A stretch of 64,000 nucleotides of DNA from contig NZ_QKOF01000006.1 in the NCBI RefSeq assembly GCF_014889545.1, positions 62,001-126,000 of the forward strand, read 5' to 3'. Made by a program: the position numbers and the translations under genes. Under the pieces are notes generated by a model. It had not been told where the DNA came from. It ran no database searches and worked only from the letters and a program-made list of their open reading frames with translations. Shown piece by piece: positions 23,421-33,317 of the stretch. Origin of the DNA: Methanothermobacter thermautotrophicus. GTDB lineage: Archaea > Methanobacteriota > Methanobacteria > Methanobacteriales > Methanothermobacteraceae. Every line of letters starts with the position of its first letter. The first letter of the stretch is position 1.

Positions 23421-23433
23421 CGACATAATCTAC

Positions 23434-23937
23434 ATGATGAGCGGAAAATCCACTGAAAACCAGAACATGGAAGTTATACTCGACGTTATGGGCTGCAAGA
23501 CCCGAAGGGATATCATAAACCTCCTGCGTGAGGAGCCAAGATTTGTCAGTGAGATATCCCGGGAGCTGGATATAGGCCAGAAGGCCATAATAGAGCACCT
23601 CAGGGCCATGGAGGAGGCAGGGATACTGAGTTCCTTCTTCAAAAAAATAGAGAGGGGAAGGCCCCGCAAGTACTATGACATCTCAAGGGACATCCACGTC
23701 AGCATAACAATAAACAGGAACACCTTCAGGGTTGACGTCATGGATGACCTCCTAAACAGGAAGCAGCTACCTCCCGGAGATGAATGGTCACGACTACTCA
23801 ACATTGAAAATAAGATAAAGAGGGGTCAATGGGAGGCAGTTGAGGAGTTAAAGAACCTCATAAGGCTCTATGATCACCTTAAGAGGAGGGCCGAGGACCT
23901 GCTGATGGAAGCAGAGATTCGAAGGAAAATGGAGTGA
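23434..23937 (+). CDS. Winged-helix (ArsR-like) regulator, probable heat-shock repressor
   Basis: 167 residues. The N-terminal winged helix reads VMGCKTRRDIINLLREEP, then VSEISRELDIGQKAIIEHLRAMEEAGIL (recognition helix), and a wing ending RGRPRKYYDISRDI. The C-terminal half (about 100-167) is helical and may dimerise. It is divergent from grpE-dnaK-dnaJ with two shared-motif palindromes in the gap, so control of the chaperone operon and of itself is the simplest reading. Function is inferred from position. ATG 23437 is an alternative start. Confidence 0.78.
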   Translation: MMSGKSTENQNMEVILDVMGCKTRRDIINLLREEPRFVSEISRELDIGQKAIIEHLRAMEEAGILSSFFKKIERGRPRKYYDISRDIHVSITINRNTFRVDVMDDLLNRKQLPPGDEWSRLLNIENKIKRGQWEAVEELKNLIRLYDHLKRRAEDLLMEAEIRRKME

Positions 23938-24019
23938 CGTTGTTATTCCCACAGGGGCCCTGTTTTATAATGTTGAAGCTTATTATCTCCTAGTCTCTGC
24001 TCTGACAGTGTCTCAACCC

Positions 24020-26317
24020 CTAACGGTATCTGAGAGCTACGGCCACGGCCTGTCCCAGGGAAACTGAGCCATCACCTGCACAGGAATTCCTGTGCTGGAT
24101 GAACCTGTAACCCCTCTCTGTGACGTAATCCCTCACAGCGAGACTTATGGCCTCATTATAGAACACGCCACCGGTTCCACCGATACACTTCACTCCAGCA
24201 TCATCTGCTGCAAGTACCGCCATCTCTGCAAGGCCCTCTGCAACAGCTTTCTGGGCGGCATGGGCTATCTCTGATCTATCCTCACCCCTATCAATAAGTT
24301 CCATGACATCCAGCAGGATGGCTGATGTGTCCAGGATGTACATCCCACCTTTTTCTTTAACCTCAAAGGGTATACTCAGCCTTCCAGAGGCTCTGAAGGC
24401 CTCGGATTCAAGTTTCATTGCACACTCACCCTCATAGGTCCTTTCACCGCAGATCCTGAGGGCTGCTGAGATGGCATCAAGCACACGGCCGGTGCCTGTA
24501 CTTATACCTGTATTCAGCCCGGACTCCAGCTGCCTCATCACCACATCGATCTCCCTCTCCCCGTGGGGGAAGTAGTCAGAGTACCTCTCCCTGAATAGCT
24601 CCCTCAGATCTCCATCATAGCGCCCCCTCAACATGGAGAGGAGCATCCGCGCCGGGTACCTTGTCGCAAGGTCACCGCCCGGCATTCTCTGGGGCATCAG
24701 ACTCCCCAGTCTCTCATAATCTGGACCATGGCAGTGGAGTATCTCACCACCCCATGATGTGCCGTCATTACCGTAACCAACACCATCTGCAGCTATGCAT
24801 ATGAACTCATCAACACCACCATCAAGCATCAGGGCAAGGGCATGGGCGTGGTGGTGCTGGACCCTCAGGACCTCTGCAGAAAACCTGCTGGCGAGTTCCT
24901 CAGCATAGGATGTCGTGAGGAACTGGGGGTGCAGGTCACAGGCTATAACATCAACAGCATCTGTCCCGGTTATGTCCATGAGATAATCCACAGCGTCCTT
25001 CAGGAATAGGAGGGTGTCGTACCTTGAGGTGTTACCTATGTGCTGGGAGACATAGCACTGACCACCCTTCAGCACCGAGAATGTAACGTCAAGTTCTGGT
25101 CCCAGGCAGATTGCCGAGACATCACCTGTGATATGGGAGATATCGTAGGGTTCAGGGGCGTATCCGCGGGACCTCCTTATGAATGCCATCTCACCACCCC
25201 TGAAACGGACAACAGAGTCATCGCAGCGGTTCACAATCCTCCGGTCATGGAGCAGGAAATAATCTGCTATCCCCTGAAGCCCCCCTATGATCTCAGTGTT
25301 CTCTATGAACATGGGGTCCCCTGGCCTGTTTGCAGATGTCATCACATAGGCAGGCGCCTCTGTGTACCTTAGGAGGACATGGTGAAGACCAGAGTAGGGT
25401 AACATGGCCCCTATGTTATGGAGGCCCGGTGCAACAGAGGGGGCCAGGCAGTAGTCACGGCTTTTTTTCAGAACCACGATGGGCCTCCTCCTTGAGGTGA
25501 GGGCCTCCTCCTCCACGTCTGATATGGACGCATAGGACTCTATGGATTCAAGGTCAGGGGACATGCATGCGAAGGGCTGATTTGGTCTTCCGAGCCCTGA
25601 ACGGAGCCTTTTAACTACATCATCCTCATCGGCACGGCAGACGAGGTGCGTCCCGCCGATCCCCTTAACTGCAAGTATGTTGCCATCATCAAGGAGTTCT
25701 GCCGCCATTTTAATGGGGTCAGGGGTCTTCAGGATTCCATCCCTGTACAGGAAGGGCTTTGGACCGCAGATGGGGCAGCAGGTGGCCTCTGCATGGTACC
25801 TCCTGTCGAGGGGGTTGAGGTATTCCTCCATGCAGGAACTGCAGAGGGGGAACTCACGCATGCTGGTCCTTTCACGGTCATAGGGAATGGATTCTATAAC
25901 GGTGAATCTGGGACCACAGTCTGTGCAGGCGGTGAAGGGATAGAGGTATCTCCGGTTATTCTCATCCATCATCTCTTCAAGACAGCTGCTGCAGGTGGCG
26001 ACATCTGCGGGTATTACAGATGTCCCTGAGGAACTGGATGAACTCTCCTTTATGCTGAATTCAGCGAATGATGCCTCATTAACCTCAAAAATGTCCTTTT
26101 TTATACTGTTTATCCTTGAAATAGGGGGCTTATCTTTCTTAAGCCTCTCAATGAATTCTTCAATGCCTTCGTGGCTACCCTCGAGGGCTATTTCCACCAT
26201 GTTCCCCATGTTCCTCACGTATCCCGTGAGGCCGAGTTCCTTTGCAAGTCTGTAGACTGCTGGTCTGAAGCCAACACCCTGGACTATTCCCTCCACTGTG
26301 AGATGGGCACGGTACAT
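24020..26317 (-). CDS. hypF: Carbamoyltransferase HypF
   Basis: 765 residues with all HypF parts: acylphosphatase domain (1-90, [18 protein letters not shown]), a double zinc-finger region (CSSC, CTDC, CSSC, CPIC, about 108-190), a YrdC-like domain (about 200-380, ending near SANRPGDP) and a Kae1-like domain (about 390-765) with HHHAHA and [10 protein letters not shown]. It makes the thiocarbamate on HypE that becomes the CN ligands of [NiFe] centres, needed by Frh, Ehb and others. The ribosome site is weak (GGTAGATAGAA). Confidence 0.97.
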   Translation of the reverse strand: MYRAHLTVEGIVQGVGFRPAVYRLAKELGLTGYVRNMGNMVEIALEGSHEGIEEFIERLKKDKPPISRINSIKKDIFEVNEASFAEFSIKESSSSSSGTSVIPADVATCSSCLEEMMDENNRRYLYPFTACTDCGPRFTVIESIPYDRERTSMREFPLCSSCMEEYLNPLDRRYHAEATCCPICGPKPFLYRDGILKTPDPIKMAAELLDDGNILAVKGIGGTHLVCRADEDDVVKRLRSGLGRPNQPFACMSPDLESIESYASISDVEEEALTSRRRPIVVLKKSRDYCLAPSVAPGLHNIGAMLPYSGLHHVLLRYTEAPAYVMTSANRPGDPMFIENTEIIGGLQGIADYFLLHDRRIVNRCDDSVVRFRGGEMAFIRRSRGYAPEPYDISHITGDVSAICLGPELDVTFSVLKGGQCYVSQHIGNTSRYDTLLFLKDAVDYLMDITGTDAVDVIACDLHPQFLTTSYAEELASRFSAEVLRVQHHHAHALALMLDGGVDEFICIAADGVGYGNDGTSWGGEILHCHGPDYERLGSLMPQRMPGGDLATRYPARMLLSMLRGRYDGDLRELFRERYSDYFPHGEREIDVVMRQLESGLNTGISTGTGRVLDAISAALRICGERTYEGECAMKLESEAFRASGRLSIPFEVKEKGGMYILDTSAILLDVMELIDRGEDRSEIAHAAQKAVAEGLAEMAVLAADDAGVKCIGGTGGVFYNEAISLAVRDYVTERGYRFIQHRNSCAGDGSVSLGQAVAVALRYR

Positions 26318-26391
26318 TTCTATCTACCTTGAGTTTTGCATGAGTTCTCCTATGCTAAGATTATATTGATGTACTTATAAATTAGGTAGTG

Positions 26392-27141
26392 ATGCCGGTA
26401 AGATCAATTCTTGAGGAACTACTAAGGGGAAGGATATCCCTGGAGGAAGCTGAGAGGGCCATTGAATCAGCCCAGCTGAGCCTGGGGGATAGAGTGAGGT
26501 TTGACATATTTCGGGAGAAGAGAACAGGATTTCCCGAGGCAGTATTCGCCCCAGGAAAGAGTGATGAGGATATAGTTAATATTGTGAAGGCTGTGGGGGA
26601 TGTGCTTGTAACCAGACTCCCACCTGATAGGGCTGAAGGGATACTGAAAGAACTGGGGGATATTGATAGAAGAATTGAGTACCATGAGACCGCCAGGGTT
26701 CTTGCTGTAAGATCAAAAGACCCTGAGTTTATTGGGATGATAGGCCTGCTATCTGCAGGCACATCAGACATCCCTGTTGCAGAGGAGGCAAGGGTGGTTG
26801 CAGAGGAATCAGGTTGTGAGGTCATCACTGCCTATGATGTTGGTGTTGCAGGCCTCCACAGGCTCATGGATCCATTGAGGAGGATGCATGAATCAGAGGT
26901 TAAGGCAATCATTGTGGTTGCAGGTATGGAGGGTGCTCTTCCCTCCGTGGTTGCAGGACTTGTTGATGTACCCGTCATAGGGGTTCCAACCTCTGTTGGC
27001 TACGGTGTGGGTGAGGGGGGTTCAGTGGCACTTAACTCAATGCTCCAGTCATGTTCGCCTGGCATAGGGGTTGTTAACATAGACAATGGATTCGGGGCAG
27101 CTGTTCTTGCAGTTAAGATATTGAGGACCTGCAGCCTGTAG
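26392..27141 (+). CDS. larB: LarB-like nickel-pincer cofactor carboxylase (PurE-related)
   Basis: 249 residues from ATG 26392 (TAGGTAG upstream); GTG 26389 is an alternative. The C-terminal half is a PurE-like domain: GTSDIPVAEEA, AYDVGVAGLHRL, VVAGMEGALPSVVAGL, PTSVGYGVGEGG. LarB carboxylates nicotinate adenine dinucleotide and releases AMP in nickel-pincer nucleotide synthesis. It is divergent from hypF, another gene of nickel-enzyme metabolism, though larC and larE are not in this window. Confidence 0.85.
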   Translation: MPVRSILEELLRGRISLEEAERAIESAQLSLGDRVRFDIFREKRTGFPEAVFAPGKSDEDIVNIVKAVGDVLVTRLPPDRAEGILKELGDIDRRIEYHETARVLAVRSKDPEFIGMIGLLSAGTSDIPVAEEARVVAEESGCEVITAYDVGVAGLHRLMDPLRRMHESEVKAIIVVAGMEGALPSVVAGLVDVPVIGVPTSVGYGVGEGGSVALNSMLQSCSPGIGVVNIDNGFGAAVLAVKILRTCSL

Positions 27142-27155
27142 CTCCCTGGGCCCTT

Positions 27156-27494
27156 TTAATTGGGGTCGTCTCTGGAATATTCCTGAGACCCGTACTGTTT
27201 ACCCCACTCACAGAGGGCATCCAGTATGGGTATGACGGATTTTCCCTTCTCTGTGAGGCAGTACTCCACCCTTGGGGGCACTTCAGGGTAGACCTTCCTC
27301 TTTATCAGTGCACTGGATTCAAGTTCACGGAGTGTCCTTGTTAGCATCCGCTGTGTTATTTTTGGGATTCTCCTGTTTATTTCACTGAAGCGGAGTTTAC
27401 CATCCTTCAGGGCGCACAGGACCAGCGATTTCCATTTGCCACCTATCTCGTTGATTGCGACCTCGACTGAGCAGAGGTATTCATCATCTTCCAT
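27156..27494 (-). CDS. HxlR-family winged-helix regulator
   Basis: 112 residues. It carries an early Cys (C8), then [41 protein letters not shown] (recognition helix) and a wing with [13 protein letters not shown], all HxlR features. Many relatives sense redox or reactive electrophiles through cysteines; here C8, C23 and C87 are candidates. AGGTGATGTT precedes ATG 27494. Paired direct repeats lie between its promoter and start, suggesting autoregulation. Confidence 0.88.
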   Translation of the reverse strand: MEDDEYLCSVEVAINEIGGKWKSLVLCALKDGKLRFSEINRRIPKITQRMLTRTLRELESSALIKRKVYPEVPPRVEYCLTEKGKSVIPILDALCEWGKQYGSQEYSRDDPN

Positions 27495-27504
27495 AACATC
27501 ACCT

Positions 27505-27539
27505 GTATACTAACTGTAACATGGTATACTGATTGTAAG
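27505..27539. promoter_or_regulatory. Paired direct repeats upstream of the HxlR gene
   Basis: GTATACTAACTGTAAC (27505-27520) and GTATACTGATTGTAAG (27524-27539), 19 bp apart start to start, about two helical turns. They sit between a minus-strand TATA-like box (around 27541) and the ATG, where a bound dimer of dimers would block transcription. Confidence 0.6.
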
Positions 27540-27583
27540 TATATGCGGTTTGTGTAACTACATAATTTAAATACATTAAGTTA

Positions 27584-27599
27584 CTTTACTATAGTAAAG
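27584..27599. promoter_or_regulatory. 16-bp perfect palindrome before the 31-residue peptide gene
   Basis: CTTTACTATAGTAAAG is its own reverse complement. It lies 11-18 bp after a TATA-like TTTAAATA (27566-27573), so near the expected transcription start, and 20 bp before the small gene's ATG. Likely an operator. Confidence 0.55.
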
Positions 27600-27619
27600 A
27601 AGGTTGAGAGGTGAAAAAC

Positions 27620-27715
27620 ATGCTTGTAAACTTTGATCTACAGCACTTCTGCTGCGGTCCGAAGGGATGCCAGATAGAGATAGAATACGGCGAAATGCTC
27701 GACGCAGAACAGTAA
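27620..27715 (+). CDS. 31-residue cysteine-rich peptide (unknown)
   Basis: ATG 27620 follows GAGAGGTGAAAAAC, one of the best ribosome sites in the region, and the frame ends at TAA 27713-27715. The product is 31 residues with a FCCGPKGC motif (C11, C12, C17) and an acidic C-terminal half. Own TATA-like box, palindrome and ribosome site argue it is real. It may bind metal or act in redox sensing with the divergent HxlR protein, or be the remnant N-terminus of a lost enzyme; I do not recognise it. Confidence 0.55.
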   Translation: MLVNFDLQHFCCGPKGCQIEIEYGEMLDAEQ

Positions 27716-27863
27716 ATTCTCCTTTTTTAGTGACTTACTTTTCATATCCCTTTATTTTAACAAATTTTTATACAGCCAGTATCTTAAAAATGGAAATCGC
27801 ACTGATTCCCAATAATAGATAGCAGCTTGGTTCCTTACAGATTCAAAGATAGAAGACGATAGC

Positions 27864-28432
27864 ATGAGAGTACATCAATTCAGACCCACACCATCATCCA
27901 GAAAGGCTGTGAGCCACCTCATATATGAGTCAGACAGGCAGCTATTTGACTGGTTCTTCACTGAGCCCGATCTGATAATAGAAAAGCTTATAGACTACGG
28001 ACTGTACCCGGGTCCTGACAGGATAATACTGGCATCCAGGGGGCCGCAGGTTATTGGTGCACTGGCCTATGAACTTGAGGGCGCAGAAGGCTGGATTTAC
28101 TAAGATATCTAGGACCCTGGGATTTCCTGAGGTTCTCTGCCATGGATTTAATTGACTCACTCAGCACACTGGAAATAGGTGAGGGTGATCTTTACATCTC
28201 ATCCCTTGCAGTTTCACCCCGATCAAGGGGGACGGGTGTTGGATTCAGACTCCTTGAGGAGGCACGAAAAATAGCAGAGGGCTCGGGCCTTGAAAGGCTC
28301 ACCCTTGACGTTGCACAGGGCAACAAACCGGCCCTCAACCTTTACAGGAAATTCGGTTTCAGAATCAAAGACGAAAGCGGAATAAAAATCTTAAACAGAA
28401 TGTTCTACCGCATGGAATTACCTCTTATCTGA
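27864..28432 (+). pseudogene. GNAT acetyltransferase split by a frameshift
   Basis: The first frame (ATG 27864, stop at 28101-28103) gives an N-terminal GNAT half ending GALAYELEGAEG. The second frame is open from before 28091 and continues DLLRYLGPWDFLRFSAMDL into the core fold: LYISSLAVSPRSRGTGVGFRLLEEA (acetyl-CoA loop) and GNKPALNLYRKFGF. Joined at about 28080-28100 they make one GNAT enzyme of about 188 residues. A single-base indel near AAGGCTGGATTTAC explains the break. It is either a real inactivation or a sequence error. Confidence 0.8.
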
Positions 28433-28489
28433 GTTTCAACCAGCCTATTCCATTTCCTGTCCTGCTTCTACCGTTGGAGCTGTCTTTCC

Positions 28490-28780
28490 CTATTTTCTTC
28501 TTGCAGCAAACTCCTCCAGAAGGCTGTCAAGGGGCACGCCCTTGTATACCAGTAGGAGGATCGTGTGGAATATGAGGTCCGCTGCCTCCTCCACGAGGTT
28601 CTCATCATTCTTTGAGGCTATTATGACCTCCGCGGCCTCCTCACCTATCTTCTCGAGGATCTTATCCTCAGCCCTCTTATCATCATCCCTCATGAGGTGT
28701 GAAGTGTATGAATCAATTGGATTGTCCCTCCTATCCTCAAGAACACCGTAAACTTCCCTTAAAATTCCCTCATCTACCAT
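28490..28780 (-). CDS. hisE: Phosphoribosyl-ATP pyrophosphohydrolase
   Basis: 96 residues. The HisE helices with metal-binding acids are clear: [15 protein letters not shown] and [17 protein letters not shown]. It catalyses the second step of histidine synthesis. The start overlaps the 3' end of the CBS-ParB gene by 11 bp, so it is translated from that operon. Confidence 0.95.
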   Translation of the reverse strand: MVDEGILREVYGVLEDRRDNPIDSYTSHLMRDDDKRAEDKILEKIGEEAAEVIIASKNDENLVEEAADLIFHTILLLVYKGVPLDSLLEEFAARRK

Positions 28781-29579
28781 TCTTCTTACCCGCCATTGCC
28801 TTTCTCATGCTTGTAGTTATTGCAATCAGAGGGTGCTGGGCGTCATCGATGACCTCTATATCATCCAGTGTGTGGACACCATTGAGGTCAGCAGTCTTCT
28901 CCATACCCAGCTTCATATCCTTCTTTATGTCTATAACATAGGCGTCTATCTCCTTGCACCCGAGCCTGTAGGATGCAAGGGTCCTGTGGTGACCATCAAT
29001 GAGGACGTACCTGTCACCTGTCTTAACAACGATTGTGGGCTCTGCAAGGCCCCTCTTAATTTCATAGGTTCTCCCCTGGAGTTCATCGGCATAGACCCTG
29101 TTCTGGGTTGGCCTCAATTTTTCAATGGGGACCTTCATCCTTTTAACCTCCGGTTTAACACCGTAAAGCTGTTCCAGGGTCTTCTTGAAGTAGTTGACCT
29201 TCATGGGTGTTGAACGCTCGATGTGGGACCTCACTATATCTGTGTTCGTTATGATCCCAACAAGCTTACCCTCCTTGTTTATAACCGGCAGCCTGGAGAT
29301 ACCCATCCTGAACATTACCCTTGCAGCGTCATTGAGTGACATGTCCTGGTCAGCCACAACAACGTCCCTTGACATGATCTCTGAGACAGTCTTAACCCAG
29401 GGCTTTATAAGAAGGTCAAAGGCCGTCACCATCCCGATTACCGTACCGTTATCCTTAACAGGAAACCCGTCATGTCCCGTTTCCTTCATGAGTTTGATTA
29501 TCTCAGCAGTTGAAGTATCTGATGAGACCGTTATAACGTCCCGGGTCATGTAGTCCCTTACAAGTGCCTTGTTACTCAT
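28770..29579 (-). CDS. CBS-domain protein with ParB/SerK-like C-terminal domain
   Basis: 269 residues. Two CBS motifs (about 8-60 and 66-122; [30 protein letters not shown]) form a Bateman module that usually senses adenine nucleotides. The C-terminus (about 145-269) is a ParB/Srx-type fold with RPTQNRVY and [11 protein letters not shown], the box found in ParB-like free serine kinases. A nucleotide-regulated small-molecule kinase is possible. It lies in the operon gatB/UPF0248/this gene/hisE. Confidence 0.8.
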   Translation of the reverse strand: MSNKALVRDYMTRDVITVSSDTSTAEIIKLMKETGHDGFPVKDNGTVIGMVTAFDLLIKPWVKTVSEIMSRDVVVADQDMSLNDAARVMFRMGISRLPVINKEGKLVGIITNTDIVRSHIERSTPMKVNYFKKTLEQLYGVKPEVKRMKVPIEKLRPTQNRVYADELQGRTYEIKRGLAEPTIVVKTGDRYVLIDGHHRTLASYRLGCKEIDAYVIDIKKDMKLGMEKTADLNGVHTLDDIEVIDDAQHPLIAITTSMRKAMAGKKNGR

Positions 29580-29580
29580 C

Positions 29581-29820
29581 CTATCCCTTCTTCTGTTTTT
29601 TCCAGATGAAACTGTTATCGCAGACTATCTTCACCACACGGTGGTAGGGTATGGATGTACCATCCCTCAGTATCAGGAAGCCCCTATCAAGCCTTTCGAT
29701 TTCGGAGCCCCTGATTGTCCTGAGGTTCCTGTGGGCACCCCTGTGGATGTAGCTTATTCGGCAAAGTTCAATATCCCACTTTGGATGCCACATCAGAAGA
29801 TCCAGGACGTTCTTGGCCAT
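29581..29820 (-). CDS. UPF0248 / DUF504 family protein
   Basis: 79 residues, basic. Family blocks [35 protein letters not shown] are clear. Small archaeal proteins of this family are uncharacterised; basic charge and linkage to gatB suggest an RNA role, by inference. GAGGTGT ends directly before ATG 29820, five bases after gatB. Confidence 0.85.
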   Translation of the reverse strand: MAKNVLDLLMWHPKWDIELCRISYIHRGAHRNLRTIRGSEIERLDRGFLILRDGTSIPYHRVVKIVCDNSFIWKKQKKG

Positions 29821-29825
29821 ACACC

Positions 29826-31175
29826 TCAGATCCGTTCCTTTATCAGTTCAACGGTGCGTTCGGGTTCAGCCTTGCCGCGGGTCATCCTCATGACCTGACC
29901 AACCAGGAAGTTTATGGCTGCCTCCTTACCGGCATGGTAATCCTCAACAGCCCCTGGATTCTCTCTTATGGCCTGTTCAACGGCCTTTATAACTTCAGAT
30001 TCATCTATGATGCCTATAAGTCCCATTTCAGTTGCTATATCGCGGGGGCCCTTTGTATTCAATGGCATTTTCTCTATGATCTTCTTGGCGGCCTTGCTCG
30101 TTATCTCCTTCTTCCTGATCATTGTAAGGAGCTCGATGATATCCTGGGGTGTTATCATGCTTTCTGCAAAGCTTATTTTGTTGTAGTAGAGCACCCTCTT
30201 CAGCTCATCCCTCATCCATAGGGCGGCAAATTCTGGGTCTATTGACGCTGCAACCTCTTCGAATGCGTCTGCAAGCTCCAGCTCTGATGTGAGGACCCGG
30301 GCATCCTCCTCCCTCAGGCCGTACTCCTCCATGAAACGCTTCACCTTCAGGTGGGGTGCTTCAGGTATAATCTCCCTTATGCCCTCAACAGCATCATCAG
30401 TGAACTGCATTGGTGGAAGGTCAGGGTCAGGTATGTACCTGTAGTCCTCTGCCTCCTCCTTGAGCCTCATTGAAACCGTTATCATCTGTGACTCAAGAAA
30501 GGCCCTTGTTTCCTGTTTAACCTCAACACCCCTCTTCAGGAGGTTCTTCTGTCTTACCATCTCAAATTTCAGGGCCTTATAGGCGCCCTTAATTGAGTTT
30601 ATGTTCTTTATTTCAACCCTCTTCCCACCCTCAAGGGATATGTTGACGTCTGCCCTCATGGTACCCTCACCACGGGCACAGCCACTGTACTCGAGGACCC
30701 TTATGAGTTCCCTGAGGAAGTTCCTGGCCTCCTCAGGGGAGTTCATGTCGGGTTCTGTGACTATCTCAATGAGGGGTATCCCTGACCTGTTGAAGTCCAC
30801 TGTCCCCTGATCGGGCCTGTACTGGCCAGGATCCTCCTCGATGTGGACCTCCCTTATCCTGACACCGTTTAGCTCACCCTCAAGGCCCACGGGTACGGAT
30901 GTCCTCTGATAACCCGAGGGGAGGTCAGGGTAGTTGTAGTGCTTACGCATGAAGTAGGTGATCTCAGGGTTTATCCTGCAATCGAGCATGAGGGCAATTT
31001 TAATCGCACCTTCAAGGGCGCTCCTGTTTGGAGGGTATGGTTTGGCTCCGGGCTGGTTGAGGCAGACCGGGCATATGTTGGTGTTTGGTGGGGCGTCCTG
31101 GTAGTCTGTGGGGCACCTGCAGAAGAGCTTTGATCTGGTGTCAAGCTGAACATGAATTTCAAGACCACATTTCAT
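29826..31175 (-). CDS. gatB: Asp/Glu-tRNA amidotransferase subunit B
   Basis: 449 residues, including the catalytic cradle ([19 protein letters not shown], with the Cys zinc ligands) through [14 protein letters not shown] and the C-terminal YqeY-like helical tail (about 300-449). With GatA and GatC it converts Asp-tRNA(Asn) and possibly Glu-tRNA(Gln) to the amides; methanogens also use GatDE for Gln. First gene of a four-gene minus operon. Confidence 0.96.
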   Translation of the reverse strand: MKCGLEIHVQLDTRSKLFCRCPTDYQDAPPNTNICPVCLNQPGAKPYPPNRSALEGAIKIALMLDCRINPEITYFMRKHYNYPDLPSGYQRTSVPVGLEGELNGVRIREVHIEEDPGQYRPDQGTVDFNRSGIPLIEIVTEPDMNSPEEARNFLRELIRVLEYSGCARGEGTMRADVNISLEGGKRVEIKNINSIKGAYKALKFEMVRQKNLLKRGVEVKQETRAFLESQMITVSMRLKEEAEDYRYIPDPDLPPMQFTDDAVEGIREIIPEAPHLKVKRFMEEYGLREEDARVLTSELELADAFEEVAASIDPEFAALWMRDELKRVLYYNKISFAESMITPQDIIELLTMIRKKEITSKAAKKIIEKMPLNTKGPRDIATEMGLIGIIDESEVIKAVEQAIRENPGAVEDYHAGKEAAINFLVGQVMRMTRGKAEPERTVELIKERI

Positions 31176-31242
31176 CTTAATGTTTATTCCTCCCTTTTCA
31201 TGATCCGGTGAACTTCAGAGTTATATTATTATCATCATTTAC

Positions 31243-32244
31243 TTAAAGCAATTTAAGATTTTTCAGACACCCCTCAACGTATCTTTCTATGAAGGGGTCA
31301 AGTTCAGGGTAGGACCTCCCATTCATGAGTCTCTCAAGGTCTGTGAATGTACCGCTGAGTCTTCTTCCAGCCCAGTGGACCTCATCCTCAACACGCCTAC
31401 CATAAGCTGTGCCGAACATCTTGAAGAGGGGGAACTTGGTTATCCCGTTGGCTCCGCCGAGGACCAGGGGCCCTATACTGCCAAGGTTATCTATCCAGGT
31501 ACCTGTTATGATTTCAAGCTCCGGAAACTCTATGCGTGTAGCCGCCACCGTCCCTGCATAGTAGAGGGTGGATGGCTGGGGCTGGTTTTCAAAGGGGGTG
31601 CCCTCATGGGGGTTAAGGGCATAGAAGGTGACGCGATCTATTTTCAGGTCCCTTATGAATCCAAAGAGGTGTGTGAGGTCTTCGGGTGTTTCCCCGAGTC
31701 CAAGGATTATGGTTATACCCTTCCTGAACCCGAGTTCATCTGCTTTTTCCAGCATTGAGATTATGTCTTCCCGTGGCTTGCTTGGGCATAGCCTTCTCTG
31801 AAGCTCGGGCCTTGCAACCTCAAGGGCCCCTGTTATACCGGCAACCTCTGACCCGTAGATCTCCAGTTCAGATGTTATGCCTGTGTTGAGCCATACAGGG
31901 GCGTCTGTTATGTCCCTTATCCTCTCAGCGATACTCTTTATTTCCATTCCAGAGAAGGAGCCATAACCCCCTGAAAGGAACTCTATGTTCCATCCGATCC
32001 TTCTACAGATCTCTGCCTCTGCCAGTATGGCGTTTACGTTTCTCCTGGCCATTGAAGGATCCTTTATCCTGGGCTTCTGGGTGCTCATGTAGCAGAAGGC
32101 ACAGTCACCCCTTTCACACCACCAGGATAGAAAAACAGCCCTCTCGAGGCTTATCATGTCACCATGTTTTTTCAGGGTTATCTTTCCAGCCTTCTCTATG
32201 AGTTCGAGGATGTTTCTTTCCTTCAACGATTCTATAACATTCAT
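31243..32244 (-). CDS. Radical SAM protein, biotin-synthase-like, with CX4CX2C motif
   Basis: 333 residues from ATG 32244; a GTG nine bases earlier is in frame but has no better ribosome site. The cluster motif is CERGDCAFC, i.e. C-x4-C-x2-C rather than C-x3-C-x2-C (HmdB-like proteins have C-x5-C-x2-C). The TIM-barrel features follow: EFLSGGYGSFSG, LNTGI, GALEVARPEL, GITIILGLGET, FYALNPHEGTPFE, then a BATS-like C-terminal part. Substrate unknown. Stands alone between gatB and a zinc-ribbon gene. Confidence 0.82.
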   Translation of the reverse strand: MNVIESLKERNILELIEKAGKITLKKHGDMISLERAVFLSWWCERGDCAFCYMSTQKPRIKDPSMARRNVNAILAEAEICRRIGWNIEFLSGGYGSFSGMEIKSIAERIRDITDAPVWLNTGITSELEIYGSEVAGITGALEVARPELQRRLCPSKPREDIISMLEKADELGFRKGITIILGLGETPEDLTHLFGFIRDLKIDRVTFYALNPHEGTPFENQPQPSTLYYAGTVAATRIEFPELEIITGTWIDNLGSIGPLVLGGANGITKFPLFKMFGTAYGRRVEDEVHWAGRRLSGTFTDLERLMNGRSYPELDPFIERYVEGCLKNLKLL

Positions 32245-32387
32245 ATGTAACACTTGAATAAGATGATAAGTGAAGTCCTTTGGTTGTGGAACTTTGTCTA
32301 CCGGTCAACTCTATGATACCACATCTACTGCAGAATACTTTATAAAGTTTCATTGAGATAAACTTTGATGCTAACGAGGAGGTTGAA

Positions 32388-32777
32388 ATGGTCTACTGCC
32401 CAAGATGTGGTGAGCGAAATCGTGAGGGTTCGAGGTTCTGCAGAAACTGTGGAACCCTCCTTGAGGAAAAACCCCTCAAATCCAGGTTCATTTCAGGAGA
32501 ATTCAGGGAGACCCCGGTGAGGGAAGACCTGCGGGCGAAGCCCAGGGAAACTTCCAGGGGCGGATTTGAGTGGGATACTGTGATAATGGGCGCGGTCATC
32601 CTTGTGATCCTGACGGTCATTCTTGGCAGATTAATGGGTCTGCTGGGAGTTCTCGCAGCCATGATCATACTCCTCATCTATGTATCCTCGGCTGCGAGGA
32701 GAAAGTCCTCTGCACCGCTCCTGATCATCATGGCAATCGTAACTGCCGCCGCGGCATCGGCCCTCTTCGGTATCTGA
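32388..32777 (+). CDS. Zinc-ribbon membrane protein
   Basis: 129 residues. The N-terminal zinc ribbon (CPRCG then CRNCG, residues 4-21) is followed by a polar basic linker (25-62) and three close hydrophobic segments (about 65-82, 83-99, 108-127). Such zinc-ribbon/TM proteins are common in methanogens and have no assigned role. GAGGAGGTTGAA before ATG 32388. Confidence 0.8.
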   Translation: MVYCPRCGERNREGSRFCRNCGTLLEEKPLKSRFISGEFRETPVREDLRAKPRETSRGGFEWDTVIMGAVILVILTVILGRLMGLLGVLAAMIILLIYVSSAARRKSSAPLLIIMAIVTAAAASALFGI

Positions 32778-32879
32778 GCACACCCTCATCATGTAGTGAT
32801 GTCTGCAGAAGGGGACCATGAACCGAAAACTTTATATATGATGGGTATAAATCTAATTGTACGCCTTGGGATGTGCACC

Positions 32880-32896
32880 ACAAACCACTGGTTTGT
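32880..32896 (+). promoter_or_regulatory. Hairpin in the leader of the tRNA cluster
   Basis: ACAAACCA-C-TGGTTTGT is a perfect 8-bp inverted repeat 30 bp before tRNA-Asn. TATA-like boxes TTTATATATG (32831-32840) and GTATAAATC (32845-32853) lie upstream, so the hairpin would be in the primary transcript and may be removed during 5' processing. CCTTG/CAAGG on either side can extend it. Confidence 0.5.
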
Positions 32897-32924
32897 TGCA
32901 AGCAAGGGACTTGTACTTGGCAGG

Positions 32925-32999
<75 letters not shown>

Positions 33000-33002
33000 C
33001 AT

Positions 33003-33076
<74 letters not shown>

Positions 33077-33094
33077 CTTAATCGGTAATCAGAG

Positions 33095-33169
33095 GCTCCG
33101 GTAGTGTAGTCCGGCCAATCATTTCGGCCTTTCGAGCCGAAGACTCGGGTTCAAATCCCGGCCGGAGCA
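33095..33169 (+). tRNA. tRNA-Glu (TTC)
   Basis: 75 nt. Acceptor GCTCCGG with CCGGAGC, discriminator A, anticodon stem TCGGC/GCCGA around loop CTTTCGA (TTC). Confidence 0.94.
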
Positions 33170-33215
33170 TTCTTTACCTTTTACTGGATTATTCTTCATA
33201 TTCATCATCATCGCT

Positions 33216-33299
<84 letters not shown>

Positions 33300-33317
33300 C
33301 TGTGATATGATTCAACT

